From contig NZ_AMSF01000095.1 of NCBI RefSeq assembly GCF_000334915.1, positions 1 through 64,000 on the forward strand: a stretch of DNA of 64,000 nt, in the 5' to 3' direction. The DNA is from Dyella ginsengisoli LA-4. Lineage in GTDB: Bacteria > Pseudomonadota > Gammaproteobacteria > Xanthomonadales > Rhodanobacteraceae. Positions within the stretch are counted from its first letter, which is position 1; every line of letters begins with the position of its first letter. A program made the translations under genes and the position numbers. Of this stretch, positions 30,680-39,323 are shown piece by piece. The notes under the pieces are model-generated. The model had not been told where the DNA came from. It made no database searches and saw nothing but the letters and a program-made list of their open reading frames with translations.

Positions 30680-31243
30680 ATGGGACTGTTGCCGCAGCAG
30701 ATCCACCTGACCCTGCCGCCGTGGATCGCCGACGTCGCCGACGCGTCGCGCCTGTACGTCACCGACGAGGAGCGCGTGGGACTGGCCATCGAGCTGGCCC
30801 GCCAGAACGTGGCGATGGGTGGAGGCGGTCCGTTCGGTGCCGCGGTGTTCGACGACGAAGGGCGGCTGATCGCCGCCGGGGTCAATCGCGTGATCCCGCA
30901 GAGCTGCTCGGTGGCACACGCCGAAATGATGGCCTACATGGCCGCGCAGCAGCGGCTGCAGCGCTTCCGCATCAACGAGGACGGCGTCCGCTACGTGCTG
31001 GCCACCAGCGCGCAACCGTGCTGCCAGTGCTACGGCGCCACCGTGTGGGCCGGCATCGACGAGCTGCTGATCGGCGCCCGCGCCGAGGACGTGGAGGAGC
31101 TCACCGAGTTCGACGAAGGCCCGCTGCCGGCCGACTGGACCGGCGAACTGGCGCGCCGCGGCATCGCCGTGCGCCGCGACATCCTGCGCCACGAAGCCCG
31201 GGCGGTGCTGGCCGCCTACGGCGCCACCGGGCCGAACTATTGA
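30680..31243 (+). CDS. Nucleoside/nucleobase deaminase, zinc-dependent
   Basis: A 187-residue protein of the cytidine/deoxycytidylate deaminase superfamily. HAE in SVAHAEMMAY and the two Cys in QPCCQCYGA form the zinc site (His, Cys, Cys) with Glu as proton shuttle. It is closest in pattern to guanine deaminase or TadA-like proteins rather than to cytidine deaminase; the exact base is not certain. It begins 5 bases after glnS and its stop overlaps the next start. Confidence 0.88.
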   Translation: MGLLPQQIHLTLPPWIADVADASRLYVTDEERVGLAIELARQNVAMGGGGPFGAAVFDDEGRLIAAGVNRVIPQSCSVAHAEMMAYMAAQQRLQRFRINEDGVRYVLATSAQPCCQCYGATVWAGIDELLIGARAEDVEELTEFDEGPLPADWTGELARRGIAVRRDILRHEARAVLAAYGATGPNY

Positions 31244-31953
31244 GCCGGCTGCGCGCCGCGCTGCCGCTGTTCCTGCTGGTCATGGCCGGCGTGGTGCTCT
31301 ATGCGTCCGGTGCGTTGTCGCAGCTCAGCCCGGAATACCTGGTGGCCCACCAGGCGAGGATGCGCGAGGAGATCGCGGCGAACCCATGGCTGGCGAGGCT
31401 CAGCTACATCGGCCTGCTCACCCTGGGAATGGCGACCGGCATCCCCGGCACCATCGTGATCATCCTCGCCGGCGGCTTCGCCTTCGGTGTGGTCGAGGGC
31501 ACGATCTACTCCTCGATCGCACTCACCCTGGGTTCGCTGATCCTGTTCCTCGCCAGTCGCTACGCGTTCGGCGCCGGGCGCAAGCATCCGCCGGCGCTGG
31601 TAGAGCGCCTGCGTCATGGCTTCGCCCATCACCCGGTGAGCTACACGCTGTTCCTGCGCTTCGTGCCGGTGCTGCCGTTCGGCGCGGTGACGGTGTGCCT
31701 GGCCTGGCTGCGTTGCCGGCTGTGGCTGTTCCTCGGCGCAACCTGGCTGGGTGGCACGGTGACCCTGGTGTTCGAGACCCTGGTCGGCGCCGGCCTCGGT
31801 GACGCGCTCAGTCAGGCCGATCACATCGGGCTGGGCATGCTGCTCCACCGCAACGTGCTGCTGCCGCTCGGTGGCATCGCGCTGATCTCGCTGCTGCCGC
31901 TGCTGGTCGAGCGGCTGACCCGCCACCGCCGCGTGCCGCCACCGGGCGTGTGA
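31240..31953 (+). CDS. TVP38/TMEM64-type VTT-domain membrane protein
   Basis: A 237-residue membrane protein with the VTT (SNARE-associated) fold. GIPGTIVIILAGGFAFGVVEGTIYSSIALTLG is the core re-entrant motif and FLRFVPVLPFGAVTVCLAW the second half. Four to six helices are visible. Related proteins act in lipid scrambling or membrane-potential maintenance. No ATG is near: the likely start is TTG at 31240, overlapping the deaminase stop in TATTGA. An internal ATG at about 31280 would cut the first helix. Confidence 0.82.
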   Translation: MSRLRAALPLFLLVMAGVVLYASGALSQLSPEYLVAHQARMREEIAANPWLARLSYIGLLTLGMATGIPGTIVIILAGGFAFGVVEGTIYSSIALTLGSLILFLASRYAFGAGRKHPPALVERLRHGFAHHPVSYTLFLRFVPVLPFGAVTVCLAWLRCRLWLFLGATWLGGTVTLVFETLVGAGLGDALSQADHIGLGMLLHRNVLLPLGGIALISLLPLLVERLTRHRRVPPPGV

Positions 31954-32033
31954 TGCAAATTCGCTACCGACGCCCCTGCCCCCTAGAATGACGGGTTTGC
32001 GGCCCTTCGCTGCCACTTCCATCCTCCTACGCC

Positions 32034-32294
32034 ATGCGCCTCTACCTGCAAACTCCGCCCGCCGCGGCCGAAGCGCCGCGCTACGTCCAGATCGTGCTCG
32101 AGCAGGATCTGCTCGGCGGCTGGACGCTGTACCGCGAAACCGGCACCCAGGGGGGCAAGGCCTCGCTCAAGCGCGAGCAGTTCCTCGAACGTGAGGCGGC
32201 CATCGCCGCGTTCGAGAAAGCCCGCGATGCACAACTCAAGCGCGGCTACCGCGTGATGTTCAGCCAGGGCCTCGACGGCCCCCACGGCCGGTGA
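32034..32294 (+). CDS. WGR-domain small protein
   Basis: An 86-residue protein consisting of one WGR domain: [48 protein letters not shown], with the Trp in [10 protein letters not shown]. In larger proteins WGR modules bind nucleic acid; here the domain stands alone. It ends in GTGA, overlapping a possible hemE start, so the two may be coupled. Confidence 0.85.
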   Translation: MRLYLQTPPAAAEAPRYVQIVLEQDLLGGWTLYRETGTQGGKASLKREQFLEREAAIAAFEKARDAQLKRGYRVMFSQGLDGPHGR

Positions 32295-32299
32295 CCGCC

Positions 32300-33370
32300 A
32301 TGACCGCTCCCCTGAAGAACGACCGCTTCCTGCGCGCGCTGCGCCGCGAACCGACCGACACCACGCCGATCTGGGTGATGCGCCAGGCCGGCCGCTACCT
32401 GCCCGAGTACCGCGCCACCCGCGCGCGCGCCGGCAGTTTCATGGGGCTGGCGCAGCACCCGGAGTTCGCCTGCGAGGTGACGCTGCAGCCGCTGGCGCGG
32501 TTCGACCTGGACGCGGCGATCCTGTTCTCCGACATCCTGACCATTCCCGATGCGATGGGGCTGGGCCTGTCTTTCGCCGCCGGCGAGGGCCCGCAGTTCG
32601 CCCACCCGGTGCGCGACGCCGCCGCGATCGACCGGCTCGCTGTGCCCGACATGGACGGCGAGCTGCGCTACGTGATGGATGCGGTGCGCCTGATCCGCAA
32701 GGAACTGGACGGCCGCGTGCCGCTGATCGGCTTCTCCGGCAGCCCGTGGACGCTGGCCTGCTACATGGTGGAAGGCTCCGGTTCGCGCGACTTCGCCACG
32801 CTCAAGGCGATGTGCTGGAGCGAGCCGGCGGTTGCCCATCGCCTGCTCGACACGCTGGCCCGCGCGGTCGGTGCCTATCTGATTGCCCAGGCGCATGCCG
32901 GTGCGCAGGCGCTGATGGTGTTCGACACCTGGGGCGGCCTGCTCGGTCCGGCACCGTTCCGCGAGTTCTCGCTGCGATACATGCAGCAGGTGGTCGAGAC
33001 ACTGAAGGCCGACCCGGTGGCCCGCGAGCTGCCCACGATCCTGTTCTCCAAGGGCGCCGGCCAGCACCTGGCGGCGATGGCCGACACCGGCTGCACCGCG
33101 CTCGGCGTGGACTGGACCGTCGACCTTGCCGATGCACGCCGCGCGGTGGCCGGCCGGGTCGCCCTCCAGGGCAACCTGGATCCGGCGATCCTTCGCGCCG
33201 GCCCGGACGTGGTCCGCCGCGAAGCGCGCGCCGTGCTGGACAGCTATGGCAACCACCCCGGTCACGTGTTCAACCTCGGCCACGGCATCACCCCGGAAGT
33301 GGACCCCGAGAACGTCGCCGCCCTGGTCGACGAGGTGCATGCGTACGGACGCACCCTGCGCACAAGGTGA
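32300..33370 (+). CDS. hemE: Uroporphyrinogen decarboxylase
   Basis: A 356-residue enzyme converting uroporphyrinogen III to coproporphyrinogen III in haem synthesis. The motifs [16 protein letters not shown] and [16 protein letters not shown] are the two family signatures. The ATG at 32300 gives [14 protein letters not shown], like other HemE proteins. A GTG at 32291 overlapping the WGR stop would add three residues. The length is standard. Confidence 0.97.
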   Translation: MTAPLKNDRFLRALRREPTDTTPIWVMRQAGRYLPEYRATRARAGSFMGLAQHPEFACEVTLQPLARFDLDAAILFSDILTIPDAMGLGLSFAAGEGPQFAHPVRDAAAIDRLAVPDMDGELRYVMDAVRLIRKELDGRVPLIGFSGSPWTLACYMVEGSGSRDFATLKAMCWSEPAVAHRLLDTLARAVGAYLIAQAHAGAQALMVFDTWGGLLGPAPFREFSLRYMQQVVETLKADPVARELPTILFSKGAGQHLAAMADTGCTALGVDWTVDLADARRAVAGRVALQGNLDPAILRAGPDVVRREARAVLDSYGNHPGHVFNLGHGITPEVDPENVAALVDEVHAYGRTLRTR

Positions 33371-33412
33371 TCTGCGTCACAGAACGCCGCTGACCCCGCA
33401 CCCCGGACCGCC

Positions 33413-33440
33413 TCAAGTCCGGCGCCGCCCGCGTCGATAA
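33413..33440 (+). promoter_or_regulatory. FliA (sigma-28)-like promoter candidate for the chemotaxis operon
   Basis: TCAAG, 15 bases, then GTCGATAA resembles the flagellar sigma factor consensus TAAAG-N14-GCCGATAA, with one base of extra spacing. It lies in the 266-base gap between hemE and the receptor gene, about 190 bases upstream of the receptor ATG. A hairpin (CCGGAC/GTCCGG, 33403-33422) overlaps the -35 and may end hemE instead. Nothing else was seen in this gap. Confidence 0.4.
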
Positions 33441-33636
33441 CCCCTCGTCAGAAGGACGAGCGGGCGCAGCGGCGCACCCGTTCGCTTCCTGCGATGTTCA
33501 ACCGTGAGGGACCGACTGCATCAGCGACCGGCCGATGTGACCCCGTGCACCGCTTCGGGGCACCGCGCCACGGGCCGTCGCCGGCATCCAGCCCGTTTCC
33601 CTTCAGGTGTACCGACCAGAAGCGAGAGAAAACACC

Positions 33637-35334
33637 ATGGGCAAGGAAATTCCCGAACCGCAGTTGGAACTGCAGGAAATGCGCGCGCTCAGCGACGCGC
33701 TGAACCGCGTGCAGGCCGTGATCGAGTTCGACCTCAAGGGCAAGATTCTCGACGCCAACGACAACTTCCTCGCGCTGATGGGCTACACGCTGGGCGACGT
33801 GCAGGGCAAGCACCATCGCATGTTCTGCGACCCGGACCACGCCGTCAGCCCCGAGTACCGGAAATTCTGGGAGCGCCTGGCCAGCGGCAAGTTCGACAAG
33901 GGCGAATACAAGCGCATTGCCGCGGACGGACGCGAGGTATGGATCAACGCCTCCTACAACCCGGTGCTGGACAGCCACGGCAAACCCTTCAAGGTGATCA
34001 AGTTCGCCACCGACATCACCGCGTCGCGCAACCAGGCCGCCGAAGTGGAGGGCAAGATGGCGGCGCTGGACAAGTCGCAGGCGGTGATCGAGTTCGATCC
34101 CTCCGGACACGTGCTTGCCGCCAACGCCAACTTCCTGGCCACCGTGGGCTACACGCTGAAGGAGATCGCCGGCAAGCATCACCGCATGTTCTGCGACGAG
34201 GCGCATGCGGCCAGCCCCGAATACACCGCCTTCTGGGAAAAGCTGCGCAGCGGCGAGTTCGACTCGGGGCGTTATCACCGCGTCGGCAAGGGCGGCCGCT
34301 CGATCTGGCTGCAGGCCAGCTACAACCCGGTGCACGACTCCGCCGGACGCCTGCAGAAGGTGGTCAAGTTCGCCACCGACATCACCGCCCAGGTGGAACT
34401 GGAGGAATCGGTCAAGCGCCGCGCCGCCGAGGACCAGCGCAAGGTCGACCTGTTGCTCGACACCGTCCGCAAGGCGGCCGCCGGCGATCTCACCGGCGAG
34501 ATCACCCTCGAGGGCGACGAGCCGATCGACCAGCTCGCCGCGGGCATCCGCCAGATGATGGGCGACCTGCGCCACGTGATCGCCAAGGTGATCGGCGGTG
34601 CCAGCCACTTCTCGCAGGCCTCGACCGAGATCGCCGGGGAGTCCAATTCCATGGCCAGCGGCGCGCAGCTGCTGGGCGCCACGGTGGAGGAGATGAACGC
34701 CACCATCGAGGAACTCACCGCGTCGATCAATTCGATTGCCGGCAATGCGCGCAACGCCGACGCGCTGGCCAAGGACACCCAGCTCGAGGCCGAGCGGGGC
34801 GCCAAGGCCATCGACAAGTCGATCGAGGCGATGGGCCTGATCAACAAATCGTCCGAGGATATCGGCGAGATCATCAAGGTGATCGGCGAGATCGCCAGCC
34901 AGACCAATCTTCTGGCCTTCAATGCCGCGATCGAGGCGGCCCGCGCCGGCGAGCACGGGCTGGGCTTCTCGGTGGTCGCCGACGAGGTGCGCAAGCTGGC
35001 CGAGCGCTCCTCCCAGGCCGCCAAGGAGATATCCAAGCTGATCACCGAGTCGACCCGGCGCGTTGCCCAGGGCAGCGAGATCTCCAGGGAAGCGGCGGAG
35101 GCCTTCGACAAGATCGTGTTCGGCGTGGCCCGCACCACCCAGGCGATGTCGGAGATCTCCTGCGGTGCCGAGGAACAGGCCGTGGCCGCCCGTGAAGTGG
35201 CCAATGCCGTGCAGCACATCGCCGAGGAGACCGAGAAGACCGCCGCCACCTGCGACAACATCGCCCGCGCCTGCGGCGAGCTGATGCAGGAAGCCGGCGA
35301 ACTCAACACCACCGTGAACCATTTCGCGGTGTAA
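33637..35334 (+). CDS. Soluble methyl-accepting chemotaxis protein with two PAS domains
   Basis: A 565-residue receptor with no membrane segment. Two PAS domains (about residues 20-130 and 140-255) are near-copies: [12 protein letters not shown], and the ending KFATDITA occur in both. A short HAMP-like linker follows, then the coiled-coil signalling domain with the tip [43 protein letters not shown]. The layout is like BdlA and Aer-type cytoplasmic sensors, which often bind haem or flavin; the ligand is unknown. There is no C-terminal pentapeptide for CheR docking. The ATG at 33637 was preferred over 33607. It leads an operon with cheR, cheD and a triple-CheW gene. Confidence 0.93.
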   Translation: MGKEIPEPQLELQEMRALSDALNRVQAVIEFDLKGKILDANDNFLALMGYTLGDVQGKHHRMFCDPDHAVSPEYRKFWERLASGKFDKGEYKRIAADGREVWINASYNPVLDSHGKPFKVIKFATDITASRNQAAEVEGKMAALDKSQAVIEFDPSGHVLAANANFLATVGYTLKEIAGKHHRMFCDEAHAASPEYTAFWEKLRSGEFDSGRYHRVGKGGRSIWLQASYNPVHDSAGRLQKVVKFATDITAQVELEESVKRRAAEDQRKVDLLLDTVRKAAAGDLTGEITLEGDEPIDQLAAGIRQMMGDLRHVIAKVIGGASHFSQASTEIAGESNSMASGAQLLGATVEEMNATIEELTASINSIAGNARNADALAKDTQLEAERGAKAIDKSIEAMGLINKSSEDIGEIIKVIGEIASQTNLLAFNAAIEAARAGEHGLGFSVVADEVRKLAERSSQAAKEISKLITESTRRVAQGSEISREAAEAFDKIVFGVARTTQAMSEISCGAEEQAVAAREVANAVQHIAEETEKTAATCDNIARACGELMQEAGELNTTVNHFAV

Positions 35335-35347
35335 CGGAGCCAGTCCG

Positions 35348-36184
35348 ATGATGCTCGAGACAGAGGTCACCGTCGATCCGGCCACCCAGGCGGCGCTGTT
35401 CGCCCGGGTCCGCCGGCACACCGGCATCGCCATGGCCGAGCGCAAGTGGACCCTGCTGCAGGGCCGCCTGCGGCGGCGGCTGCAGGCACTGTCGCTGTCG
35501 AGCTACGGCGACTATCTCGCCGTGCTGGACAGCTCCAACGACGAGGTCGGCCGGTTCATCGACCTGGTCACCACCAACGAGACCTCCTTTTTCCGCACGC
35601 CACGGATCTGGGACTACCTCTGGCACGGCTTCCTGCCGGCCTGGCACGCCGCCCATCCGGGCAACGTGCTGCAGGTCTGGTCGGCGGCCGCTTCCACCGG
35701 CGAGGAGGCCTACTCGCTGGCGATGCTGTGCGAGGAGTTCCGCGAGAAGCACCCGGACTTCCGCTACCGCATCCTCGGCACCGACATCGCTGGCGGCGTG
35801 CTCGAGACCGGGCGCGCCGGCCATTACCTGGGCCGCAACATCGACGGCCTGCGCAAGGCGCGTCCGGCGATGCTGGAGAAGTATTTCCTCGGTGTCGATG
35901 AGGTCTATACCGCCTCGCCCACGCTCCGCGCGGCGGTGAATTTCCGCCCGCACAACCTGTACCAGCGACTGGAGGAGCCGACCCGCTTCGACCTGGTGCT
36001 GTTGCGCAACGTGCTGATCTACTTCGACGAGTCCGGCCAGGAGACGGTGCTGGAGAACGTGCGCCAGTCGATGTCGCCCAGGGCCGTGCTGCTGGTGGGC
36101 GAGTCCGAATCGCTCAACCGCCTGCGCACCGGCTTCGCCTACCAGCAACCGCTGATCTACCGCAACGATCGCCCGCCGGCATGA
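35348..36184 (+). CDS. cheR: Chemotaxis receptor methyltransferase
   Basis: A 278-residue CheR that methylates glutamates of receptors using SAM. The N-terminal helical domain includes RRRLQALSLSSYGDYLAVL. The catalytic domain holds TTNETSFFRTPRIWDYL, WSAAASTGEEAYSLAM (SAM site) and LLRNVLIYFDESGQ. GGAG lies 8 bases before the ATG at 35348. It starts 13 bases after the receptor gene and overlaps cheD by ATGA. Confidence 0.95.
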   Translation: MMLETEVTVDPATQAALFARVRRHTGIAMAERKWTLLQGRLRRRLQALSLSSYGDYLAVLDSSNDEVGRFIDLVTTNETSFFRTPRIWDYLWHGFLPAWHAAHPGNVLQVWSAAASTGEEAYSLAMLCEEFREKHPDFRYRILGTDIAGGVLETGRAGHYLGRNIDGLRKARPAMLEKYFLGVDEVYTASPTLRAAVNFRPHNLYQRLEEPTRFDLVLLRNVLIYFDESGQETVLENVRQSMSPRAVLLVGESESLNRLRTGFAYQQPLIYRNDRPPA

Positions 36185-36654
36185 ACGGGCGGGATGTCCA
36201 CGTGAAGATGTGCGAGATGCGCGCCGGCAACGGCGACGAGATCCTGCGCACCACGCTGGGTTCCTGTGTGGGCATCGGCCTGCTGTGGCACGAGCGCGCC
36301 CGCTGCGCCCTGGCGCACTGCCTGCTGCCCGAACCGCCCAACGGCCAGCCGCAGCCTTCGGCAAAGTACGTCACCGACACCCTGCCCGCCCTGCTGCAAC
36401 TGATCGGCGCCGAACCGGGCGACTACGACCAGCTTGAGGCCGTCGTTGCCGGCGGCGCCTGCATGGTCAGGCACGAACGGCCAGCCCCCTACGGATTGAT
36501 CGGCGAGCAGAACACCCAGATGGCACAGCGCCTGCTGGCCCGGGCCGGGATCCGGGTCGTGCACACCGACACCGGCGGCAACCACGGCCGCCAGCTGAGC
36601 ATCGACTGCCGCAGCCGGCAGTACTCGGTGCGCACCTTCGAACGTATCGACTGA
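36181..36654 (+). CDS. cheD: Chemoreceptor glutamine deamidase
   Basis: A 157-residue CheD that deamidates receptor glutamines. TTLGSCVGIGL provides the catalytic Cys near residue 27, and CALAHCLLP the catalytic His near 44. It overlaps cheR by 4 bases (translational coupling) and precedes the CheW-type gene by 12 bases. Confidence 0.93.
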   Translation: MNGRDVHVKMCEMRAGNGDEILRTTLGSCVGIGLLWHERARCALAHCLLPEPPNGQPQPSAKYVTDTLPALLQLIGAEPGDYDQLEAVVAGGACMVRHERPAPYGLIGEQNTQMAQRLLARAGIRVVHTDTGGNHGRQLSIDCRSRQYSVRTFERID

Positions 36655-36666
36655 GGAAGCCCGCCC

Positions 36667-38217
36667 ATGGACAGTCCGGCCTCACCGCCCCCAACTGCCT
36701 CGCAGGACGCGATGCAGCTGTTCGGCTCGTTCCATCTGGGCGAATTCGAGCTGGCGTTGCCGATCGGCGCGCTGCAGGAGGTGGTGCCCTTCCCCGCCTC
36801 GATCACCCGGGTGCCGTTGGCGCCCCCTCATCTGCTGGGCCTGTTCAACCTGCGCGGCATGCTGATCCCGCTGGCCGACCTGGGCCGGTTCATGGGATTG
36901 AGCGAAACCGCCGACCGCGGCGACGCGCGCGTCGCCGTGGTGGCCAGCGGCGCGGCGCGGCTGGGCGTGCTGTTCGACCGCACCGGCGAGATGCTGCGGT
37001 TGCCGGCCGGCCAGGTGGTGCCGTTCCGGCATGGCAGCGAGTCGCTGGGTCTGATCGAAAGCGCGTTCCATCTGGGCGAGCGCATCCTGCAGGTGCTTTC
37101 GGCCGACGCACTGACCCGGCTACCCGGCCTGCCGCAGGTACTCAATCCCGATCTGGCCGAACAGGCGCGCCAGCGCCGCCTGGCCCAGGGGCGTCGCCAG
37201 CAGGCGGTCTCGTTCCGCGCCGGCGGGCGCCACATGGCGCTGCCGATGGGCGCGATCCACGAAATCATCCGGCTGCCGCCACTGGAGCATTCGGTGCTGG
37301 CCGACGACCGCTGTCTCGGGCGCGTGCACCTGCGCGGCCACCCCGTCCCGGTGGTCGACTTCGCCCGCTTCCTCGGACTGGCGGCTGCCGGTTCCGGCGG
37401 CCCGGACGAGGCGGACGGCGAGGACTTGCGCCGGGTGCTCGTGCTGCGGCAGGACGAGTCCTACCTCGGCCTGCAGGTGGATGAGGTCGACAGCATCGTG
37501 GGCTACCTCGACGGCCAGGTGCTGCCGATGCCGCCGATCGAGGGGCAGACCGGGCTGATCGCCGGCTGCATCAGCCGCAAGGACAGTGGCCAGGACGACC
37601 TGGCCCTGGTCGACGCACCGGGGCTGCACGCCGATCCGTTCCTGGCCCACCTGGCCACGGGACATCGCGAGCTCTACCTGGTGGCGGCAGACGAGGCCGC
37701 GGCGGCCCAGGCCGGCCAGCGGCGCCTGCGCGAGACCTGGGTGACCTTCCAGCTCGACCGCCTGATGGGCCTGCGCATCGAGCAGTTGTGCGAGGTGATC
37801 GACTACGACCCGTCACTGATGCGCCCGCCCGGCGCACCGCCCTTCGTGCGCGGCGTGCTGAATCTGAGGCAGAAGCTGATCACCGTGGTCGACCTGCGCA
37901 CGCTCTACGGCATGGAGCAGGCGGCCGATCCGGCTGCGTGCAAGATCCTCATCGTCGACCACGCCGGCGCAAAGTACGGCCTGGTGGCCGACTCGGTGCA
38001 GAGCATCCTGGGCATCGACCGGGCCGAAAAGCTGCGGGTACCTGCACTGGTGTCGCACCACCTGCATCCGGAGTTGCAGCGCGACCTGCACGAAGTGGCC
38101 GAACTGCCCGAACACGGCACCGTGCTGCTGCTCGACGCCACGCCGCTGTTGCGACGGATCGCCGGCACGGTCGCCGCGGATCAGGGCGAGCCGGCGCGGG
38201 TCCACACCGCGACGTAA
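36667..38217 (+). CDS. Protein with three tandem CheW domains
   Basis: A 516-residue scaffold composed of three CheW-like beta-barrel modules: about residues 17-165 (LALPIGALQEVVPF, LGLFNLRGMLIPLADL), 175-340 (MALPMGAIHEIIRLP, GRVHLRGHPVPVVDF) and 355-505 (GLRIEQLCEVIDY, VRGVLNLRQKLITVVDL). Single CheW proteins of about 160 residues link receptors to the kinase CheA. A triple form could bridge several receptors or kinases at once. It ends the operon and its last 37 bases overlap the convergent GH16 gene. No cheA is nearby. Confidence 0.9.
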   Translation: MDSPASPPPTASQDAMQLFGSFHLGEFELALPIGALQEVVPFPASITRVPLAPPHLLGLFNLRGMLIPLADLGRFMGLSETADRGDARVAVVASGAARLGVLFDRTGEMLRLPAGQVVPFRHGSESLGLIESAFHLGERILQVLSADALTRLPGLPQVLNPDLAEQARQRRLAQGRRQQAVSFRAGGRHMALPMGAIHEIIRLPPLEHSVLADDRCLGRVHLRGHPVPVVDFARFLGLAAAGSGGPDEADGEDLRRVLVLRQDESYLGLQVDEVDSIVGYLDGQVLPMPPIEGQTGLIAGCISRKDSGQDDLALVDAPGLHADPFLAHLATGHRELYLVAADEAAAAQAGQRRLRETWVTFQLDRLMGLRIEQLCEVIDYDPSLMRPPGAPPFVRGVLNLRQKLITVVDLRTLYGMEQAADPAACKILIVDHAGAKYGLVADSVQSILGIDRAEKLRVPALVSHHLHPELQRDLHEVAELPEHGTVLLLDATPLLRRIAGTVAADQGEPARVHTAT

Positions 38218-39137
38218 TCCACCACCATCGGGTGGCCGGGCTGGGTAGCCGGCACCGGGGTGTCGCGGCCACCGGAAACGGCGTAGGCAAAGTCGCCCCC
38301 CATCGCCACGTTCAGCAACAGGAAGTAGCCGCGCTGACCGGTGATCTCCTGCCAGGTGACGGGTGGCAGCCGGTCGCGGGTGAGCACGCCGTAGAGTTTG
38401 CCGTCGAGGTACCAGCGCAGCGCTTCGGGCGCGACGCTGCGGTCCCATTCGAAGGTGTAGGTATGGAAGCCGTCCTGGCAGCTCGAGCCCTCGCAGGGGG
38501 CGTGCTGGCCGATGCCGTTGGGCTCGTTGCAGGGACCGTTCGGCAGCACCCCGCAGTGCAGGGTGCCCCACACCAGGTTGAGTCCGTTGACGTTTTCCAT
38601 GATGTCGAACTCGCCCGCCTGCGGCCAGTTGCCGAGGCGGCGGAAGCTCTCGCCCAGCGCCCAGAACGCCGGCCAGTAGCCCAGGGCGGCCTCGCCGCTC
38701 ACCTGCGGCATGCGCAGGCGGGCCTCCATCCGCAGCACGCCGCCTTCGGGCGGACGGAAGTCGTCGCGCCAGGTCTCGATGCGCGCCGAGGTCCATTCGC
38801 CCCCGGCGTCGCGCAACGGCGTGATGCGCAGGTGCCCGTGGCCGTCCAGGCTGACGTTGGCCGGATCGTCGGTGTACCGCTGCACCTCGTGGGTGCCCCA
38901 GTGCTGCGGGCCGCCGGGGTAGTTGTGGCCGAGGTCGAACTTCCACCGCGACGGATCGGGCCGCTGCCCGGCCGCGCCGTCGAAGTCGTCGCTGAACACC
39001 GGCTGCCAGCCCGGCAATGACGGTACCGCCGCCCGCGCCCGCAGGGCGGGCAAAGCCGCCAGCAGCCCCAGCAAAACCAGCTGCCAGACCCGTGACCGCG
39101 GCACGCGCCACCCGTGTTCCACTGACTGCACAACCAC
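38181..39137 (-). CDS. Secreted glycoside hydrolase family 16 (laminarinase-type)
   Basis: A 318-residue exported enzyme. The signal peptide is [25 protein letters not shown], and the GH16 catalytic signature E-x-D-x-x-E appears in [21 protein letters not shown] before it and [18 protein letters not shown] after are typical of beta-1,3-glucanases. The start is taken as GTG at 39137, 6 bases after GAGGAG; GTG codons at 39131 and 39122 are alternatives. It probably degrades fungal or plant glucans. It is divergent from valS and overlaps the CheW gene's 3' end. Confidence 0.88.
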   Translation of the reverse strand: MVVQSVEHGWRVPRSRVWQLVLLGLLAALPALRARAAVPSLPGWQPVFSDDFDGAAGQRPDPSRWKFDLGHNYPGGPQHWGTHEVQRYTDDPANVSLDGHGHLRITPLRDAGGEWTSARIETWRDDFRPPEGGVLRMEARLRMPQVSGEAALGYWPAFWALGESFRRLGNWPQAGEFDIMENVNGLNLVWGTLHCGVLPNGPCNEPNGIGQHAPCEGSSCQDGFHTYTFEWDRSVAPEALRWYLDGKLYGVLTRDRLPPVTWQEITGQRGYFLLLNVAMGGDFAYAVSGGRDTPVPATQPGHPMVVDYVAVWTRAGSP

Positions 39138-39236
39138 ACCCTGCTCCTCGCGGATGACCCGCGTGGGATCGATTCTGGCATTCCGGACCTTCCGGCAAGC
39201 GCATCCAGCGCACGCTTCGGCGCGAACGGTCGCGTT

Positions 39237-39265
39237 TTGGCAGCCCCGGGCCGGCCCCGTACAAT
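39237..39265 (+). promoter_or_regulatory. Sigma-70 promoter of valS
   Basis: TTGGCA (39237-39242), a 17-base spacer and TACAAT (39260-39265) form a near-consensus promoter about 58 bases before the valS ATG, the best housekeeping promoter seen in the window. Confidence 0.75.
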
Positions 39266-39323
39266 GGCCGCCTTTGCGTCCAACCCGCGTGCGGCATCCG
39301 CCGCGCGCCGCAAGCGAGTCCCC

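Noticed and set aside
33448-35445. A minus-strand open frame of 665 codons opposite the receptor gene
   Set aside because: Repetitive Gly/Leu/Asp/His pattern is the complement of the receptor coiled coil; no start signals.
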